From Streptomyces sp. NBC_00443 (lineage in GTDB: Bacteria > Actinomycetota > Actinomycetes > Streptomycetales > Streptomycetaceae): a DNA stretch of 64,000 nt. The first letter of the stretch is position 1, and each line of letters opens with the position of its first letter. Positions 8,322-18,171 of the stretch are shown here, one piece after another. The notes under the pieces were generated by a model. It saw only the letters and a program-made list of their open reading frames with translations. It was not told the DNA's origin and did no database searches. The DNA lies in NCBI RefSeq assembly GCF_036014175.1, contig NZ_CP107917.1, positions 496,001 through 560,000 of the forward strand, given 5' to 3'. Both the position numbers and the translations under genes were made by a program.

Positions 8322-9217
8322 CTCCCATGACCCCAGTTGAGACCGATGCGCGGTCCGGGTCCGCATGGCGCTCCCCCAGCACCAGGCGCCGCTCGACCCG
8401 CACGCTGCGGATCCGCACCTCGGCCGCGCTGGTCGCTGTGACCGTTCTCGCCGTGCTGCTCGTGCCGCCGCTGGTGCAGCTCGACCAGCAGGCCGTCGAC
8501 CTGGCCGCCAAACTGCAACCGCCGTCCTGGGCCCATCCCTTCGGCACCGACGACGTCGGCCGGGACCTGCTGCTGCGCTGTGTCTACGGCCTCAGGGTCT
8601 CCCTACTGGTCGGCGTGGCGGCCGCGCTGACCGCGACCGTCATCGGCACGGCCGTCGGCGCCACGGCCGGGGCGCTGGGCGGCTGGGCCGACCGCGCGCT
8701 GATGCGGTTGGTCGACACGGTCTCCTCCGTGCCCCATCTGCTGCTGGGCATCTTCATCGTGGCGATGTTCCGGCCGGGCGTGTGGCCGGTGATCGTCTCG
8801 GTCGCGCTCACCCACTGGCTGTCCACCGCCCGGATCGTGCGCGCCGAGGTCCTGTCCCTGCGTTCGCGCCCGTACATCGACGCCGCCGTCTCCGGCGGTG
8901 CGTCGCGGTGGCGGGTCGCGGTACGGCACCTGCTGCCCGCCGTTCTGCCGCAGGCCGCGCTGGCCGCCGTACTGATGGTGCCGCACGCCATGTGGCACGA
9001 GTCGGCGCTGTCCTTCCTGGGACTCGGCCTGCCCACGCACCTGGCCAGCCTCGGGAACCTCATCCAGGGGGCGCGGGGCTCGCTGCTCGCCGGCCAGTGG
9101 TGGCCGACGCTGTTCCCGGGCCTGTTCATCATCGTCCCCACCCTCGCCATCGCCGGACTCTCCGGGGCCTGGCGGGAGCGGATCAACCCGCGCCGCCGAT
9201 CGGAGCTGATGCTGTGA
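8318..9217 (+). CDS. nikC: ABC transporter permease (NikC/DppC type)
   Basis: 299 residues from GTG 8318, overlapping the previous stop; ATG 8327 is an in-frame alternative. The N-terminal helix is followed by HPFGTDDVGRDLLLR, the diagnostic DppC/NikC segment, five further helices and an EAA loop with VSGGASRWRVAVRHLLPAVLP. It pairs with the preceding permease. Its stop overlaps the start of the first ATPase. Confidence 0.85.
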   Translation: MTPMTPVETDARSGSAWRSPSTRRRSTRTLRIRTSAALVAVTVLAVLLVPPLVQLDQQAVDLAAKLQPPSWAHPFGTDDVGRDLLLRCVYGLRVSLLVGVAAALTATVIGTAVGATAGALGGWADRALMRLVDTVSSVPHLLLGIFIVAMFRPGVWPVIVSVALTHWLSTARIVRAEVLSLRSRPYIDAAVSGGASRWRVAVRHLLPAVLPQAALAAVLMVPHAMWHESALSFLGLGLPTHLASLGNLIQGARGSLLAGQWWPTLFPGLFIIVPTLAIAGLSGAWRERINPRRRSELML

Positions 9218-10179
9218 CCGAGCGACCTCCCGTGCTGTCGGTGCGTGGGCTGTCCGTGCGCTTCCTCATGCCCGGCGGACGGCGTATCGCGGCCGTCACC
9301 GACGCCCGGTTCGACGTGGCGGCCGGCGAATGCCTCGCCCTGATCGGTGAGAGCGGCTGCGGCAAGTCCGTCCTCGCCTCCGCCCTCCTCGGCCTGCTGC
9401 CCGCCAACGCCCAGACCGCCGGCGAGGCCCGGCTCGGCGACCTCGACCTGCTCACCGCCGACGAACGGACCCTCGCCCGCACGGTACGGGGCCGCCGTAT
9501 CGGCCTGGTCCCGCAGAGCCCGGCGGCACACCTCACCCCGGTGCGCACCATCCGCTCCCAACTGGAGGAGACGGTCACGGCGTTGACGGGTGCGCGAGGG
9601 CGGACGGCCGTACGTGCCGCTGCCGAGGCGGCCGCCGAGCGCACGGCCTTCCCCGTGGACCACCTCGACCGCCACCCGCACGAACTGTCCGGCGGGCTCG
9701 CCCAACGCGCCGCGACCGCCCTCGCCCTGGTCGGCGACGCGCCCCTCCTGCTCGCCGACGAACCCACCACCGGGCTCGACCGCGACCTGGTGGAACACAC
9801 GGTCGACGAACTGCGACGCCACATCGACGACGGCGACCGTGGCCTGCTGATGATCACGCACGACCTCGCGGCGGCCGAGCGCATCGCCGACCGGGTCGCC
9901 GTCATGTACGCGGGCCGCATCGTCGAACTCGCCGCCGCAGCCGCCTTCTTCGGCACGCCTGGCCCCCGCCACCCGTACAGCCGCGGCCTCCTCGAGGCCC
10001 TCCCCGACCGCGCCTTCGCGCCCATCCCCGGCATGCCCCCGGAGCTCGGCGACCTCCCCGCCGGCTGCGCCTTCGCGCCGCGCTGCGACCGTGCCACGGA
10101 CGCCTGCGCCGGTCTGCCACCGGTGACCGAGGCCGTGTCCTGCCACCATCCGCACGTCCCGGAGGACGCCCGTGCTTGA
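9214..10179 (+). CDS. nikD: ABC transporter ATPase (NikD/OppD type)
   Basis: 321 residues from GTG 9214. Walker A GESGCGKS, Q-loop LVPQSP, signature LSGGLAQR, Walker B LLLADEPTTGLD and switch His in MITHDLAAA are all present. The C-terminal oligopeptide-transporter extension contains the Cys-bearing CAFAPRCDRATDAC segment usual in this subfamily. It powers the importer with the following, shorter ATPase, whose start overlaps by eight bases. Confidence 0.87.
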   Translation: MTERPPVLSVRGLSVRFLMPGGRRIAAVTDARFDVAAGECLALIGESGCGKSVLASALLGLLPANAQTAGEARLGDLDLLTADERTLARTVRGRRIGLVPQSPAAHLTPVRTIRSQLEETVTALTGARGRTAVRAAAEAAAERTAFPVDHLDRHPHELSGGLAQRAATALALVGDAPLLLADEPTTGLDRDLVEHTVDELRRHIDDGDRGLLMITHDLAAAERIADRVAVMYAGRIVELAAAAAFFGTPGPRHPYSRGLLEALPDRAFAPIPGMPPELGDLPAGCAFAPRCDRATDACAGLPPVTEAVSCHHPHVPEDARA

Positions 10180-10852
10180 ACTGCGCGCCATCACCGCCGG
10201 ATACGACAGACGCGCGCCCGTCGTACGGGACGCCTCCCTGACGGTCGAACCCGGCGAAGCCGTCGGCCTGCTCGGCCCCAGCGGCTGCGGCAAGTCCACC
10301 CTCGCCCGCGTCGCCGCGCTCCTGCACCGCCCGGAAGCCGGAAGCGTCCTCCTGGACGGCACCCCCGTCCGCCGCTGGCGCCACGCCGCCCCGCGGGAAC
10401 AGCGCACCGCCTTCGGCGTCGTCTTCCAGCAACCCCGTCTCTCCGCCGACCCCCGGTTGCGCCTGGCCCAGCTGATCGCCGAGCCGCTGCTCGCCACCGG
10501 CCGACGGGAGGGCTCGGCCGAACGGGTCGCCGAACTGGCCGAAGCCGTCGGCCTCACCCCCGACCTGCTCTCCCGGCGCCCCCACGAGGCCAGCGACGGC
10601 CAGCTCCAGCGCGCCTGCCTCGCCCGCGCCCTCGTGCTGCGCCCGCGCTGGCTGGTGTGCGACGAGATGACGGCCATGCTCGACGCGTCCACGACCGCCG
10701 CCTTGGTGGCCGTGGTCGAGGACTACCGCCGGACCACCGGCGCGGGCGTACTCGCCATCGGGCACGACCGCACGCTTCTGCAGCGGTGGTGCGACCGCAC
10801 GGTCCACTGGGACGAGGTGGGCGCAGGCAAGCCCCTGGCGCGACGGTCCTGA
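10172..10852 (+). CDS. nikE: ABC transporter ATPase (NikE/OppF type) with variant signature
   Basis: 226 residues from GTG 10172. Walker A GPSGCGKST and Walker B LVCDEMTAMLD are present. The signature reads ASDGQLQR instead of LSGGQ(x)QR, and the Walker B glutamate region is DEMTAM rather than DEPTSA, so the motor is probably asymmetric, with the partner ATPase carrying canonical motifs. It lacks the C-terminal oligopeptide extension of OppF proteins, consistent with the shorter NikE type. It is the last gene of the operon. Confidence 0.82.
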   Translation: MLELRAITAGYDRRAPVVRDASLTVEPGEAVGLLGPSGCGKSTLARVAALLHRPEAGSVLLDGTPVRRWRHAAPREQRTAFGVVFQQPRLSADPRLRLAQLIAEPLLATGRREGSAERVAELAEAVGLTPDLLSRRPHEASDGQLQRACLARALVLRPRWLVCDEMTAMLDASTTAALVAVVEDYRRTTGAGVLAIGHDRTLLQRWCDRTVHWDEVGAGKPLARRS

Positions 10853-10889
10853 ACAACTCCACCCGCCCTGGACGCGGATGTCGCGGGCG

Positions 10890-12692
10890 TCAGTCCTCCA
10901 CGGGCATCACGCGGGTCACCTTGCCCTTGGTGTCGGCCTCCAGGTAGCCGGCCTGGTACGCGTCGGTGAGGTAGACGGCGATTCCGGCCGGAGTGTCGAA
11001 GACGTCGCTGGGCTGTCGCACCAGCAGGTAACGGGATTCCGGCTTGTCGACGTTGAGCTTCTTCTCGGCCTCTTCGAGGAGCGCGGGAACCCGGTCCCAG
11101 TTGAAGTCGTCGAGGCTGACGGGCTGGTCGCCGCCGGAGAGGGTGCCGGAGATGATGCCCTTCTCCACACCCTGGCCCGGGCGGTAGGTGTAGGAGTCGT
11201 ACTTCGTGTCGCTGCCGTCGACCATCAGCTCGGCGGACGCGTACTCCGGGTACACCGTGAAGTCGCCGAACCTGTCCCGGCCGGTCTCGTCCTTGAACGC
11301 CTTGATGGCTTCGCGGATGCCGGCCGGGGTGAGCAGGGTGCCGGTCGTCGGCTGCTCCGACTGCCGGGCCGCCGGATCGGCGCCGGCGTCGGCATCGGCG
11401 TCCGCGTCGGTCGGTGAGACGGTCGACTCCGGGGTCGATGTGGCGGGCGGGTTGCCGCGCGCGTCCGCGTCACCCGACTCGCCCCCGACGGGCAGCAGCC
11501 ACCACAGCAGAGCCAGGGCGCCGGCGAGCGAGGTCCCGGAGACGGCCAGCAGGGTGGTCCGGCCCGGGCGGCGTCGGGGGGCCGCCTGCGCGGGCACCGT
11601 CAGCGGCTGGGGAGGGGTCTGCCCCTGCCATGGGTGGACGGGCGGCGGCCCGAACCCGGCGGGGGTGGCAGGCGAGGCGGGGCCGCCCGGCGGGAAGGAC
11701 GTGGCCGGCGAGGCCGAGGCCCCGCCGGGGTATGAGGAGGCCGTAGGGGCGGAGCCCGGGGCGGACGTGTGGATGGGGGCGGGCGGCGGGTTCAGCGGAT
11801 ACGACGTGGCCTCGTCCCGTACCGCCGAGCCGTCCGGCCCGCCCGGCCCGGACTCGGCCTCCGCCAGCTTGAGGTCCAGCACGGCGGCGGACGGCCGCGC
11901 CGACGGGTCCCGTACGAGCACGCTCATCAGTACGTCCCGCAACGCGCCGGCACGCACCGGCGGCGGCACGTCGTCATGGAGGACCGCGGCGAGGGTGGCC
12001 AGGGTGTTCGCCCTGCGCAGCGGGTGGTGGCCCTCCACGGCGTTGTAGAGCATCATCGCCAGCGACCAGAGGTCGGAGGAGGAGCCGCCCTCGTGCCCCG
12101 AGATGCGCTCCGGTGCCATGAAGTCGGCCGTGCCGATGATGGAGCCGGTGGCGGTGAGGTTGGTCGACTCGCGGATCGCGGCGATGCCGAAGTCGGTGAG
12201 GACGGGGCGACCGTCGGGCCGCAGCAGGACGTTGGCGGGCTTCACGTCCCGGTGCTGGATGCCGGCGTCGTGCGCGGCGGTCAGCGCCGCGAGCACTCCC
12301 CGGCCGAGACGCGCCGCCTCGGCCGGCGGCATCGGGCCCTGGGCCAGCCGGTCGGCCAGCGAGCCGCCGCTGACCAGCTCCATGACGATCCACGGGTACG
12401 TGCCGTCGCCGCCGTCGACTATGTGGTGGATGGTGACGACGTTCGGATGGTCGATCCGGGCCAGGGCCCTGGCCTCGCGCAGCACGCGTTCGCGCAGCAT
12501 CCGCGCGCCCTCGGGATCGTATTCGGCGAGGTCCCGGTCGGGCGGGCGGACCTCCTTGACCGCCACCAGCCGGTGCAGCACCAGATCCCTGGCCCGCCAG
12601 ACCGTCCCCATCCCGCCGCCACCGAGGCGGGCCTCCAACTCGAAGCGCCCGTCGACGACTCGTCCACCGGGACCTCTGTCTGCCTCACTCAT
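10890..12692 (-). CDS. Membrane-anchored Ser/Thr protein kinase (PknB type)
   Basis: 600 residues from ATG 12692. The N-terminal kinase domain (about 15-270) has the Gly loop LGGGGMGTVW, VAVKEV lysine, catalytic HRDVKPANVLL, DFG in LTDFGIAA and APE in FMAPERISG. A Pro/Ala/Ser/Gly-rich linker (about 290-390) leads to one transmembrane helix (LALLWWLLPV). An extracellular part of about 190 residues follows, with a low-complexity Asp/Ala stretch and then a folded-looking domain, not PASTA repeats. It is a eukaryotic-type signalling kinase. It stands alone, divergent from modA, and its ligand and targets are unknown. Confidence 0.88.
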   Translation of the reverse strand: MSEADRGPGGRVVDGRFELEARLGGGGMGTVWRARDLVLHRLVAVKEVRPPDRDLAEYDPEGARMLRERVLREARALARIDHPNVVTIHHIVDGGDGTYPWIVMELVSGGSLADRLAQGPMPPAEAARLGRGVLAALTAAHDAGIQHRDVKPANVLLRPDGRPVLTDFGIAAIRESTNLTATGSIIGTADFMAPERISGHEGGSSSDLWSLAMMLYNAVEGHHPLRRANTLATLAAVLHDDVPPPVRAGALRDVLMSVLVRDPSARPSAAVLDLKLAEAESGPGGPDGSAVRDEATSYPLNPPPAPIHTSAPGSAPTASSYPGGASASPATSFPPGGPASPATPAGFGPPPVHPWQGQTPPQPLTVPAQAAPRRRPGRTTLLAVSGTSLAGALALLWWLLPVGGESGDADARGNPPATSTPESTVSPTDADADADAGADPAARQSEQPTTGTLLTPAGIREAIKAFKDETGRDRFGDFTVYPEYASAELMVDGSDTKYDSYTYRPGQGVEKGIISGTLSGGDQPVSLDDFNWDRVPALLEEAEKKLNVDKPESRYLLVRQPSDVFDTPAGIAVYLTDAYQAGYLEADTKGKVTRVMPVED

Positions 12693-12956
12693 GGGCGGGA
12701 GCTTAGTTGTCGCCACGGACAGTGCTCTGAGGCGGTCATGGCTATGCGGCGGATCGCCAGTGAGAGGGACTCGACCACCGTCTCGTACAAACGCACATGC
12801 GACCCCCACAGGTATCCAACCCAGCTCATGCGATGTGACAGGAGACTTTCTCCTCGCATCTGCGGCATTATCATCGACGGATGCGGCCGAACGGCGGTGT
12901 GGTCCGCCGGGGCCGCGAGTGATTGTGCGTCCGTCAGGACCAGAGGGAGTGGACCC

Positions 12957-13787
12957 GTGAAGACCCGTACCGCCCGCCGGAACCGCCGGACCCTGCAGGT
13001 GGCCGGCGCAGGCGCCGCCGCGCTGCTGGCGCTGAGCGCCTGCTCGTCGTCCGACGACTCCTCCTCGTCGAAGTCGGACTCCTCCGCGTCCGCCTCCTCG
13101 TCGGGCAAGCTCTCCGGCGAGGTGACCGTGTTCGCGGCGGCCTCGCTGAAGGAGAGCTTCACGACGCTGGGCAAAAAGTTCGAGAAGGAGCACCCGGGTA
13201 CGAAGGTCACCTTTTCCTTCGGCGGCAGTGACTCGCTCGCCGCGAGCATCACGGGCGGCGCTCCGGCCGACGTGTTCGCCTCGGCCAGCCCCAAGACGAT
13301 GAAGATCGTCACGGATGCGGGGGACGCCTCCGGCACGCCCTCTACCTTCGTCCGCAACGAACTGGAGATCGTCACCCTGCCGGGCAACCCCGGCAAGATC
13401 TCCTCCCTCAAGGACCTCACCAAGTCGGGCCTGAAGGTCGTGCTCTGCGACAAGGAGGTGCCGTGCGGCGCCGCCGCGCAGAAGGCGCTGGAAGCGAGCG
13501 ACCTGAAACTCACACCCGTCTCCTACGAGCAGGACGTCAAGGCCGCCCTGACGAAGGTCGAGCTGAAGGAGGCCGACGCGGCCGTCGTCTACAAGACGGA
13601 TGTGCACGCGGCGGGTGACAAGGTGGACAGCGTGGAGTTCCCCGAGTCCGCCGACGCCATCAACGACTACCCGATCACGCTGCTGAAGGACGCCCAGAAC
13701 GCCGAGGCCGCCAAGGCGTTCATCGCGCTGGTGCAGTCCGCCGAGGGCCAGCAGGTCCTGACCGCGGCCGGGTTCCTCAAGCCGTGA
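12957..13787 (+). CDS. modA: Molybdate ABC transporter substrate-binding lipoprotein
   Basis: 276 residues from GTG 12957 with a GAGGGAG ribosome site. The lipoprotein signal has ALSAC, then a Ser/Asp-rich linker. The ModA fold opens with VTVFAAASLKESF and contains FSFGGSDSLAASITGGAPADVFASAS, the oxyanion-binding loops, split here by conserved Ser residues. It binds molybdate or tungstate outside the cell. Overlaps modB by four bases. The 264-base gap to the divergent kinase holds its promoter; no clear operator was identified. Confidence 0.92.
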   Translation: MKTRTARRNRRTLQVAGAGAAALLALSACSSSDDSSSSKSDSSASASSSGKLSGEVTVFAAASLKESFTTLGKKFEKEHPGTKVTFSFGGSDSLAASITGGAPADVFASASPKTMKIVTDAGDASGTPSTFVRNELEIVTLPGNPGKISSLKDLTKSGLKVVLCDKEVPCGAAAQKALEASDLKLTPVSYEQDVKAALTKVELKEADAAVVYKTDVHAAGDKVDSVEFPESADAINDYPITLLKDAQNAEAAKAFIALVQSAEGQQVLTAAGFLKP

Positions 13788-14632
13788 TCCCGAGCGACAA
13801 GGCCGACGCCGCGACCGACTCCCTCCGGGGTGGGCCGCGGCGTCGGCGCATTCGTACGAGCGTGCCGCTGCCCTTGCTGTTCCCCGCCCTGATCGGCCTG
13901 GCGTTCCTCGTCGTGCCGCTGATCGCCCTGCTCGTACGGACCCCGTGGCGCAGCCTGCCCGAGCAGCTGACCAGCGCCGAGGTGTGGCAGGCGCTCCAGC
14001 TGTCCCTGGTCTGCGCCACGGCGGCCACCGCGGTGAGCCTGGTGATCGGCGTGCCGTTGGCCTGGCTGCTGGCCCGGGTGGAGTTCCCCGGCCGCGGCCT
14101 CGTACGAGCCCTGGTCACCCTGCCCCTCGTCCTGCCGCCGGTCGTCGGCGGTGTGGCGCTGCTGATGGCGCTCGGCCGCAACGGCATCGTCGGGCAGTGG
14201 CTGGACTCCTGGTTCGGGATCACTCTTCCGTTCACCACGGCGGGGGTGGTGGTCGCGGAGGCGTTCGTGGCGATGCCGTTCCTCGTCATCAGCGTCGAGG
14301 GCACCCTGCGTGCCACCGATCCCCGCTACGAGGAGGCCGCCACCACCCTGGGCGCCTCCCGCTTCACCGCGTTCCGCCGGATCACCCTGCCCCTCATCGC
14401 TCCGGGCATCGCGGCGGGCGCCGTACTGGCCTGGGCCCGCGCGCTCGGCGAGTTCGGCGCGACGATCACTTTCGCCGGCAACTTCCCGGGCCGCACCCAG
14501 ACCATGCCCCTGGCCGTGTACCTGGCGTTGCAGAGCGACCCCGAGGCGGCCATCGCGCTCAGCCTGGTGCTGCTGGCCGTGTCGATCGCGGTGCTGGCGG
14601 GGTTGCGGGACCGATGGATGACGGCGGGATGA
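13784..14632 (+). CDS. modB: Molybdate ABC transporter permease
   Basis: 282 residues from GTG 13784, coupled to modA. Five to six membrane helices are visible, with the ModB-typical LVTLPLVLPPVVGG segment and an EAA-like coupling loop, EEAATTLGASRFTAFRRITLPL. ARALGEFGATITFAGN is a strong ModB/CysT signature. It forms the homodimeric channel for molybdate uptake. Confidence 0.92.
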   Translation: MIPSDKADAATDSLRGGPRRRRIRTSVPLPLLFPALIGLAFLVVPLIALLVRTPWRSLPEQLTSAEVWQALQLSLVCATAATAVSLVIGVPLAWLLARVEFPGRGLVRALVTLPLVLPPVVGGVALLMALGRNGIVGQWLDSWFGITLPFTTAGVVVAEAFVAMPFLVISVEGTLRATDPRYEEAATTLGASRFTAFRRITLPLIAPGIAAGAVLAWARALGEFGATITFAGNFPGRTQTMPLAVYLALQSDPEAAIALSLVLLAVSIAVLAGLRDRWMTAG

Positions 14633-14762
14633 GGCGGGGTGCGGGACCGACCACAGCGACGCACCCGGGCCACCGACCACAGAGCGACGACCAGGCTTGG
14701 ACCACCGCAGGATCGCCCGCCCACCCCGGGCCGGCCCTGCCCGACCGTGAGATGACTGCCGG

Positions 14763-15839
14763 ATGACCGAGACCTACGACGTCCACGCCGACCCCGTTCC
14801 GGACGGGCTCGACGCCCGCCTCGTCGTGGACCGTGGTGGCTTCCGCCTCGACGTGGCGCTGACCGTCGCTCCGGGCGAGGTGGTCGCGCTGCTGGGCCCG
14901 AACGGTGCGGGCAAGACCACCGCCCTGCGTGCCCTGGCCGGGCTGACCCCGCTCAGCGGTGGCCATCTGCGGCTGGACGGTGCGCAGTTGGACCGTACGC
15001 CGCCCGAGTCCCGACCGGTCGGCGTCGTTTTCCAGGACTACCTGCTCTTCCCCCACCTCACCGCGCTCGACAACGTGGCGTTCGGGCCGCGCTGCCAGGG
15101 TGCGTCCAAGGCTCAGGCGCGGGCGCAGGCCGCCGAGTGGCTCGGCCGCCTGGGACTGACGGATCACGAGGGCGCCAAGCCGCGCAAGCTGTCAGGCGGC
15201 CAGGCCCAGCGTGTCGCCCTCGCTCGTGCGCTCGCCACGAGCCCCCGGCTGCTGCTGCTCGACGAGCCGCTGGCGGCACTGGACGCCCGTACCCGTCTGG
15301 AGGTCCGTGCCCAACTCCGCCGCCACCTGGCCGAGTTCGAGGCGGTCGCCGTCCTCGTCACGCACGATCCGCTCGACGCCATGGTCCTGGCCGACCGTCT
15401 GGTCGTCGTCGAGCACGGCCGAGTCGTCCAGGAGGGCGCCCCGTCCCACATCGCCCGCCACCCCCGTACGGACTACATCGCCCAGTTGGTCGGCCTGAAC
15501 CTCTACCGGGGCGAGGCCGAGGGCCACACGGTGCGACTCGATGCCGGGCCGTCCGTCACCACGACGGAGGACCTGTCCGGCCCCGTTTTCGTGGCGTTCC
15601 CGCCCAGCGCGGTCACGCTCCACCGCGACCGCCCGACCGGCTCCAGCGCCCGTAACCTGTGGCAGTGCCAGGTGGCCGGCCTGGAGACGCACGGCGACCA
15701 GATCCGCGCCGATCTCACCGGCGAACTCCCCCTGGCCGCCGACCTCACCACGGTCGCCGCCGCCGAACTCGATCTGCACCCGGGCGCGGAGGTCTGGGCG
15801 ACGGTGAAGGCGGCACAGACCCACGCCTACCCCGTCTGA
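14763..15839 (+). CDS. modC: Molybdate ABC transporter ATPase with C-terminal TOBE domain
   Basis: 358 residues. Walker A GPNGAGKT, Q-loop VFQDYLLFPH, signature LSGGQAQR, Walker B LLLLDEPLAALD and switch His in VTHDPLDA are all canonical. The C-terminal 110 residues form a TOBE-type molybdate-sensing domain. It is separated from modB by 130 bases that contain no gene, unusual in an otherwise overlapping operon. It energises ModB. Confidence 0.92.
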   Translation: MTETYDVHADPVPDGLDARLVVDRGGFRLDVALTVAPGEVVALLGPNGAGKTTALRALAGLTPLSGGHLRLDGAQLDRTPPESRPVGVVFQDYLLFPHLTALDNVAFGPRCQGASKAQARAQAAEWLGRLGLTDHEGAKPRKLSGGQAQRVALARALATSPRLLLLDEPLAALDARTRLEVRAQLRRHLAEFEAVAVLVTHDPLDAMVLADRLVVVEHGRVVQEGAPSHIARHPRTDYIAQLVGLNLYRGEAEGHTVRLDAGPSVTTTEDLSGPVFVAFPPSAVTLHRDRPTGSSARNLWQCQVAGLETHGDQIRADLTGELPLAADLTTVAAAELDLHPGAEVWATVKAAQTHAYPV

Positions 15840-15970
15840 GAGCGCCTGCCCCTTTCGGAGTGCGACAGCGCCGAGGCGGGCTGTCACCCCATGTGCCTTC
15901 TCCCGTACAGTCCGTGACACGCGTGCTTGGCCGAGGCTGAGCAGCCCAGTGGCTGACCAGGAGGAGAACC

Positions 15971-17301
15971 ATGGACACCGAAGCCGGCCTCGGCTCCCTC
16001 CCACACGCCCCCGGAACGCGGCGGCCGGTCCCCGAAGCCGAGCGTGCGCTCGTGGAGCGGTGGCGCTCGGACGGGGGTGAACTGGTCGAGCTGCTGGCCC
16101 AGGTGCGCGCGCAGACCGGCGGCGTCGCCGCGTTCCGGCTCGGGCCGAGCCCGACGGTTCTCGTCACCGACCCGCAGGCGGTCCAGCACGTGCTCGCCCG
16201 GCATCCGGAGCAGTACGTCAAACGCTCCCACCGCGCCCGCCTGCTGATCGGCGACGGTGTCATGGCCGCCACCGGCGCGGCGTGGAAGCGCCAACGCCGG
16301 TTGCTGCAGTCCCAGTTCACCGGTACCGGGATGCGCCGCTACGAGCAGCGGATCACCGCGGCGGCCCGGACCACGGCCGAACGCTGGGACCGGTACGCCC
16401 GCACGGGGCAGACCTTCGAAGTCGGCCAGGAGATGCACCGCTTCGCCCTGGACGCCATCTGGCGCTCCCTGACCGGGTACCCCTGGACGACGACACCGAG
16501 CGCGAACTGGCCGCCGTGACAGCCGTGGGGGCGGCCCTTCCGACTCTGCCCGCCGATGCCGCCGAAGCCCGCGACGCCGTCGCCGCCGACCTGGCCCGGA
16601 TCGACGCGGTCGCCCGGCGGGCCGTCGAGGCCGCGCGCAGTGGGGCGTCCGGACCCGACGGCCCGGGGCTGGTGCACGTGCTGACCGACGCCGCCGCGGA
16701 GCATCCCGAGTACACCGACCAGCTGATCCGCGACGAACTGGTCACGCTGCTCGCGGCCGGACATGAGACCACCGCCTCCACCCTGACCTGGCTCCATCTG
16801 CTCCTGGACCAGCACCCCGCCGCCCGCGAAGCAGCTCTCGCCGCCGGCAGCGACGGCTCACCGCAGCGCCGCCAGGCCGTCCAGGCCCTCATCCACGAGA
16901 CGCTCCGGCTCTACCCGTCCGCCTGGCTGCTGCCCCGCCGCGCCGCCGAGACCGACACCCTCGCCGGCTACACGGTCGAGGCGGGCACGGACATCCTGGT
17001 CTGCCCCTACCTCACCCACCGCGATCCCGAACTGTGGCCGGACCCCGAGCACTTCGACCCCCGGCGCTTCCTCACCCCGGACGGCCGCCCCACGCACCCG
17101 GGCGCCTACTTCCCCTTCGGCATCGGGCCCCGCGCCTGCCTCGGCCTCCAATTCGCACTCCGCGAATCGACGGTCCTGCTCGAACACCTGCTGCCGGCCC
17201 ACGTTCCGGTGTTCTCCTCGACCCCGAAGAAGACCCAGTACGGCATCACCGTCCGCCCCGACGGACCCACCACGGCGACCTTGGCGCGGCCACTCGTGTG
17301 A
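15971..17301 (+). pseudogene. Cytochrome P450 with a single-base frameshift
   Basis: Two frames together make one full P450 of about 443 residues. The first (15971 on) runs to RSLTGYP. The second, from about 16483, continues LDDDTERELAAV to the end. One missing C in the C-run at 16480-16483 explains the break. The rest is intact: I-helix AGHETTAS, K-helix ETLR, and haem loop FPFGIGPRACLG with the Cys ligand. No redox partner is adjacent. The enzyme is either recently inactivated or the base is an assembly error. The substrate is unknown. Confidence 0.85.
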
Positions 17302-17334
17302 TGCGGGGCGTGCTGCGGGGTCGGGCTCTCTCCT

Positions 17335-17883
17335 CTACGACCGCCCGCCGAACTGCCAGGCGTGGACCTCGACATCGGCGTACAGCTCCGGCGTCAGTAC
17401 GGCACGTGCCGCCGCCGGGTCCGGTGCCCGTACCAGGGTCGCCGTCCCCAGCCAGGCGTCGCCGTCGTCGGACAGCAGGGGCCCATAGGCGATCAACTCC
17501 TCCCGCGCGGGCGGCAGATCCTGGTCGGCGGCCTGTCCCGAGCCGAGGCCGAGCACCAGGTAGCGGTTGCCCTCGGTGGCGCCGCCGGGGAAGTCCCACA
17601 TGGTGCGCCCGAGCAGGTTCTGCCAACGGCGCAGCAACACGTCCCGGTACACGCCGGCCTGATGGTTGGGCTCGTCGAAGGCGAACGCGCGGGCGGCGGC
17701 GGCATCGGGCAGGTCGACGATGTGCACGCTGCCGGAAGGCGTTTCACCGTCGGCGGCGAACGTCGGCCCCCGGGCGATCATCTGCGCGGCAAAGAGGTCC
17801 ATGTAGGACCAGTGCTCCTCCAGCAGCTGGTCGCGCAGTTCCAGAGAGCCGGGCCGATCACGGTGGTAGCAGAAGAACTCCAT
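17335..17883 (-). CDS. Tandem YCII-domain protein
   Basis: About 182 residues. The first half (MEFFCYHRDRPGSLELR... through GVYRDVLLRRWQN) and the second half (YLVLGLGSGQA... through YADVEVHAWQFGGR) each look like one YCII/YciI dimeric alpha-beta barrel module, so this is an internal duplication in one chain. YCII proteins are small stand-alone or fused domains of mostly unknown catalytic role. The start is uncertain: ATG 17883 fits the domain boundary, while ATG 17910 and GTG codons between are alternatives. It converges with the P450 gene. Confidence 0.7.
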   Translation of the reverse strand: MEFFCYHRDRPGSLELRDQLLEEHWSYMDLFAAQMIARGPTFAADGETPSGSVHIVDLPDAAAARAFAFDEPNHQAGVYRDVLLRRWQNLLGRTMWDFPGGATEGNRYLVLGLGSGQAADQDLPPAREELIAYGPLLSDDGDAWLGTATLVRAPDPAAARAVLTPELYADVEVHAWQFGGRS

Positions 17884-17950
17884 GCCCGCAGTCTTCACCA
17901 CCTCCCTCATACGCCACCGAGAGCGGAGCGGAGCTCGCCACTTCCCGCAG

Positions 17951-18088
17951 GTGAGGGCCCACGCCTCGCACGCTTACGCCCGCGACCACTGGTACGGCGT
18001 TTCCACCACCGCGGAATTCAAGAAGGCCGCACAATCCGTGACGGGCAAGGACCTGAACCCGTTCTGGAAACTGCACCGGATCCGGTGA
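17951..18088 (+). pseudogene. C-terminal remnant of an M1-family aminopeptidase
   Basis: A 46-codon frame (GTG 17951) encodes GVSTTAEFKKAAQSVTGKDL followed by NPFW, the pattern found at the extreme C-terminus of Streptomyces M1 metallopeptidases (TADF...AEEVSGRDLGPFF). The HExxH catalytic region and everything upstream are absent. It lies between two unrelated minus-strand genes, so it is a decayed relic. Confidence 0.5.
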
Positions 18089-18171
18089 AGGACGGTCAGT
18101 TGTCGACGGTTGGGCCGGCATAAATTGCACTCGTACGAACTCGTATGCACCTACTGGCAGTTCACGTTAGT

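Noticed and set aside
13784..15839. A missing gene in the 130-base gap between modB and modC
   Set aside because: No frame of useful length with a ribosome site is present, and both flanking genes are complete.
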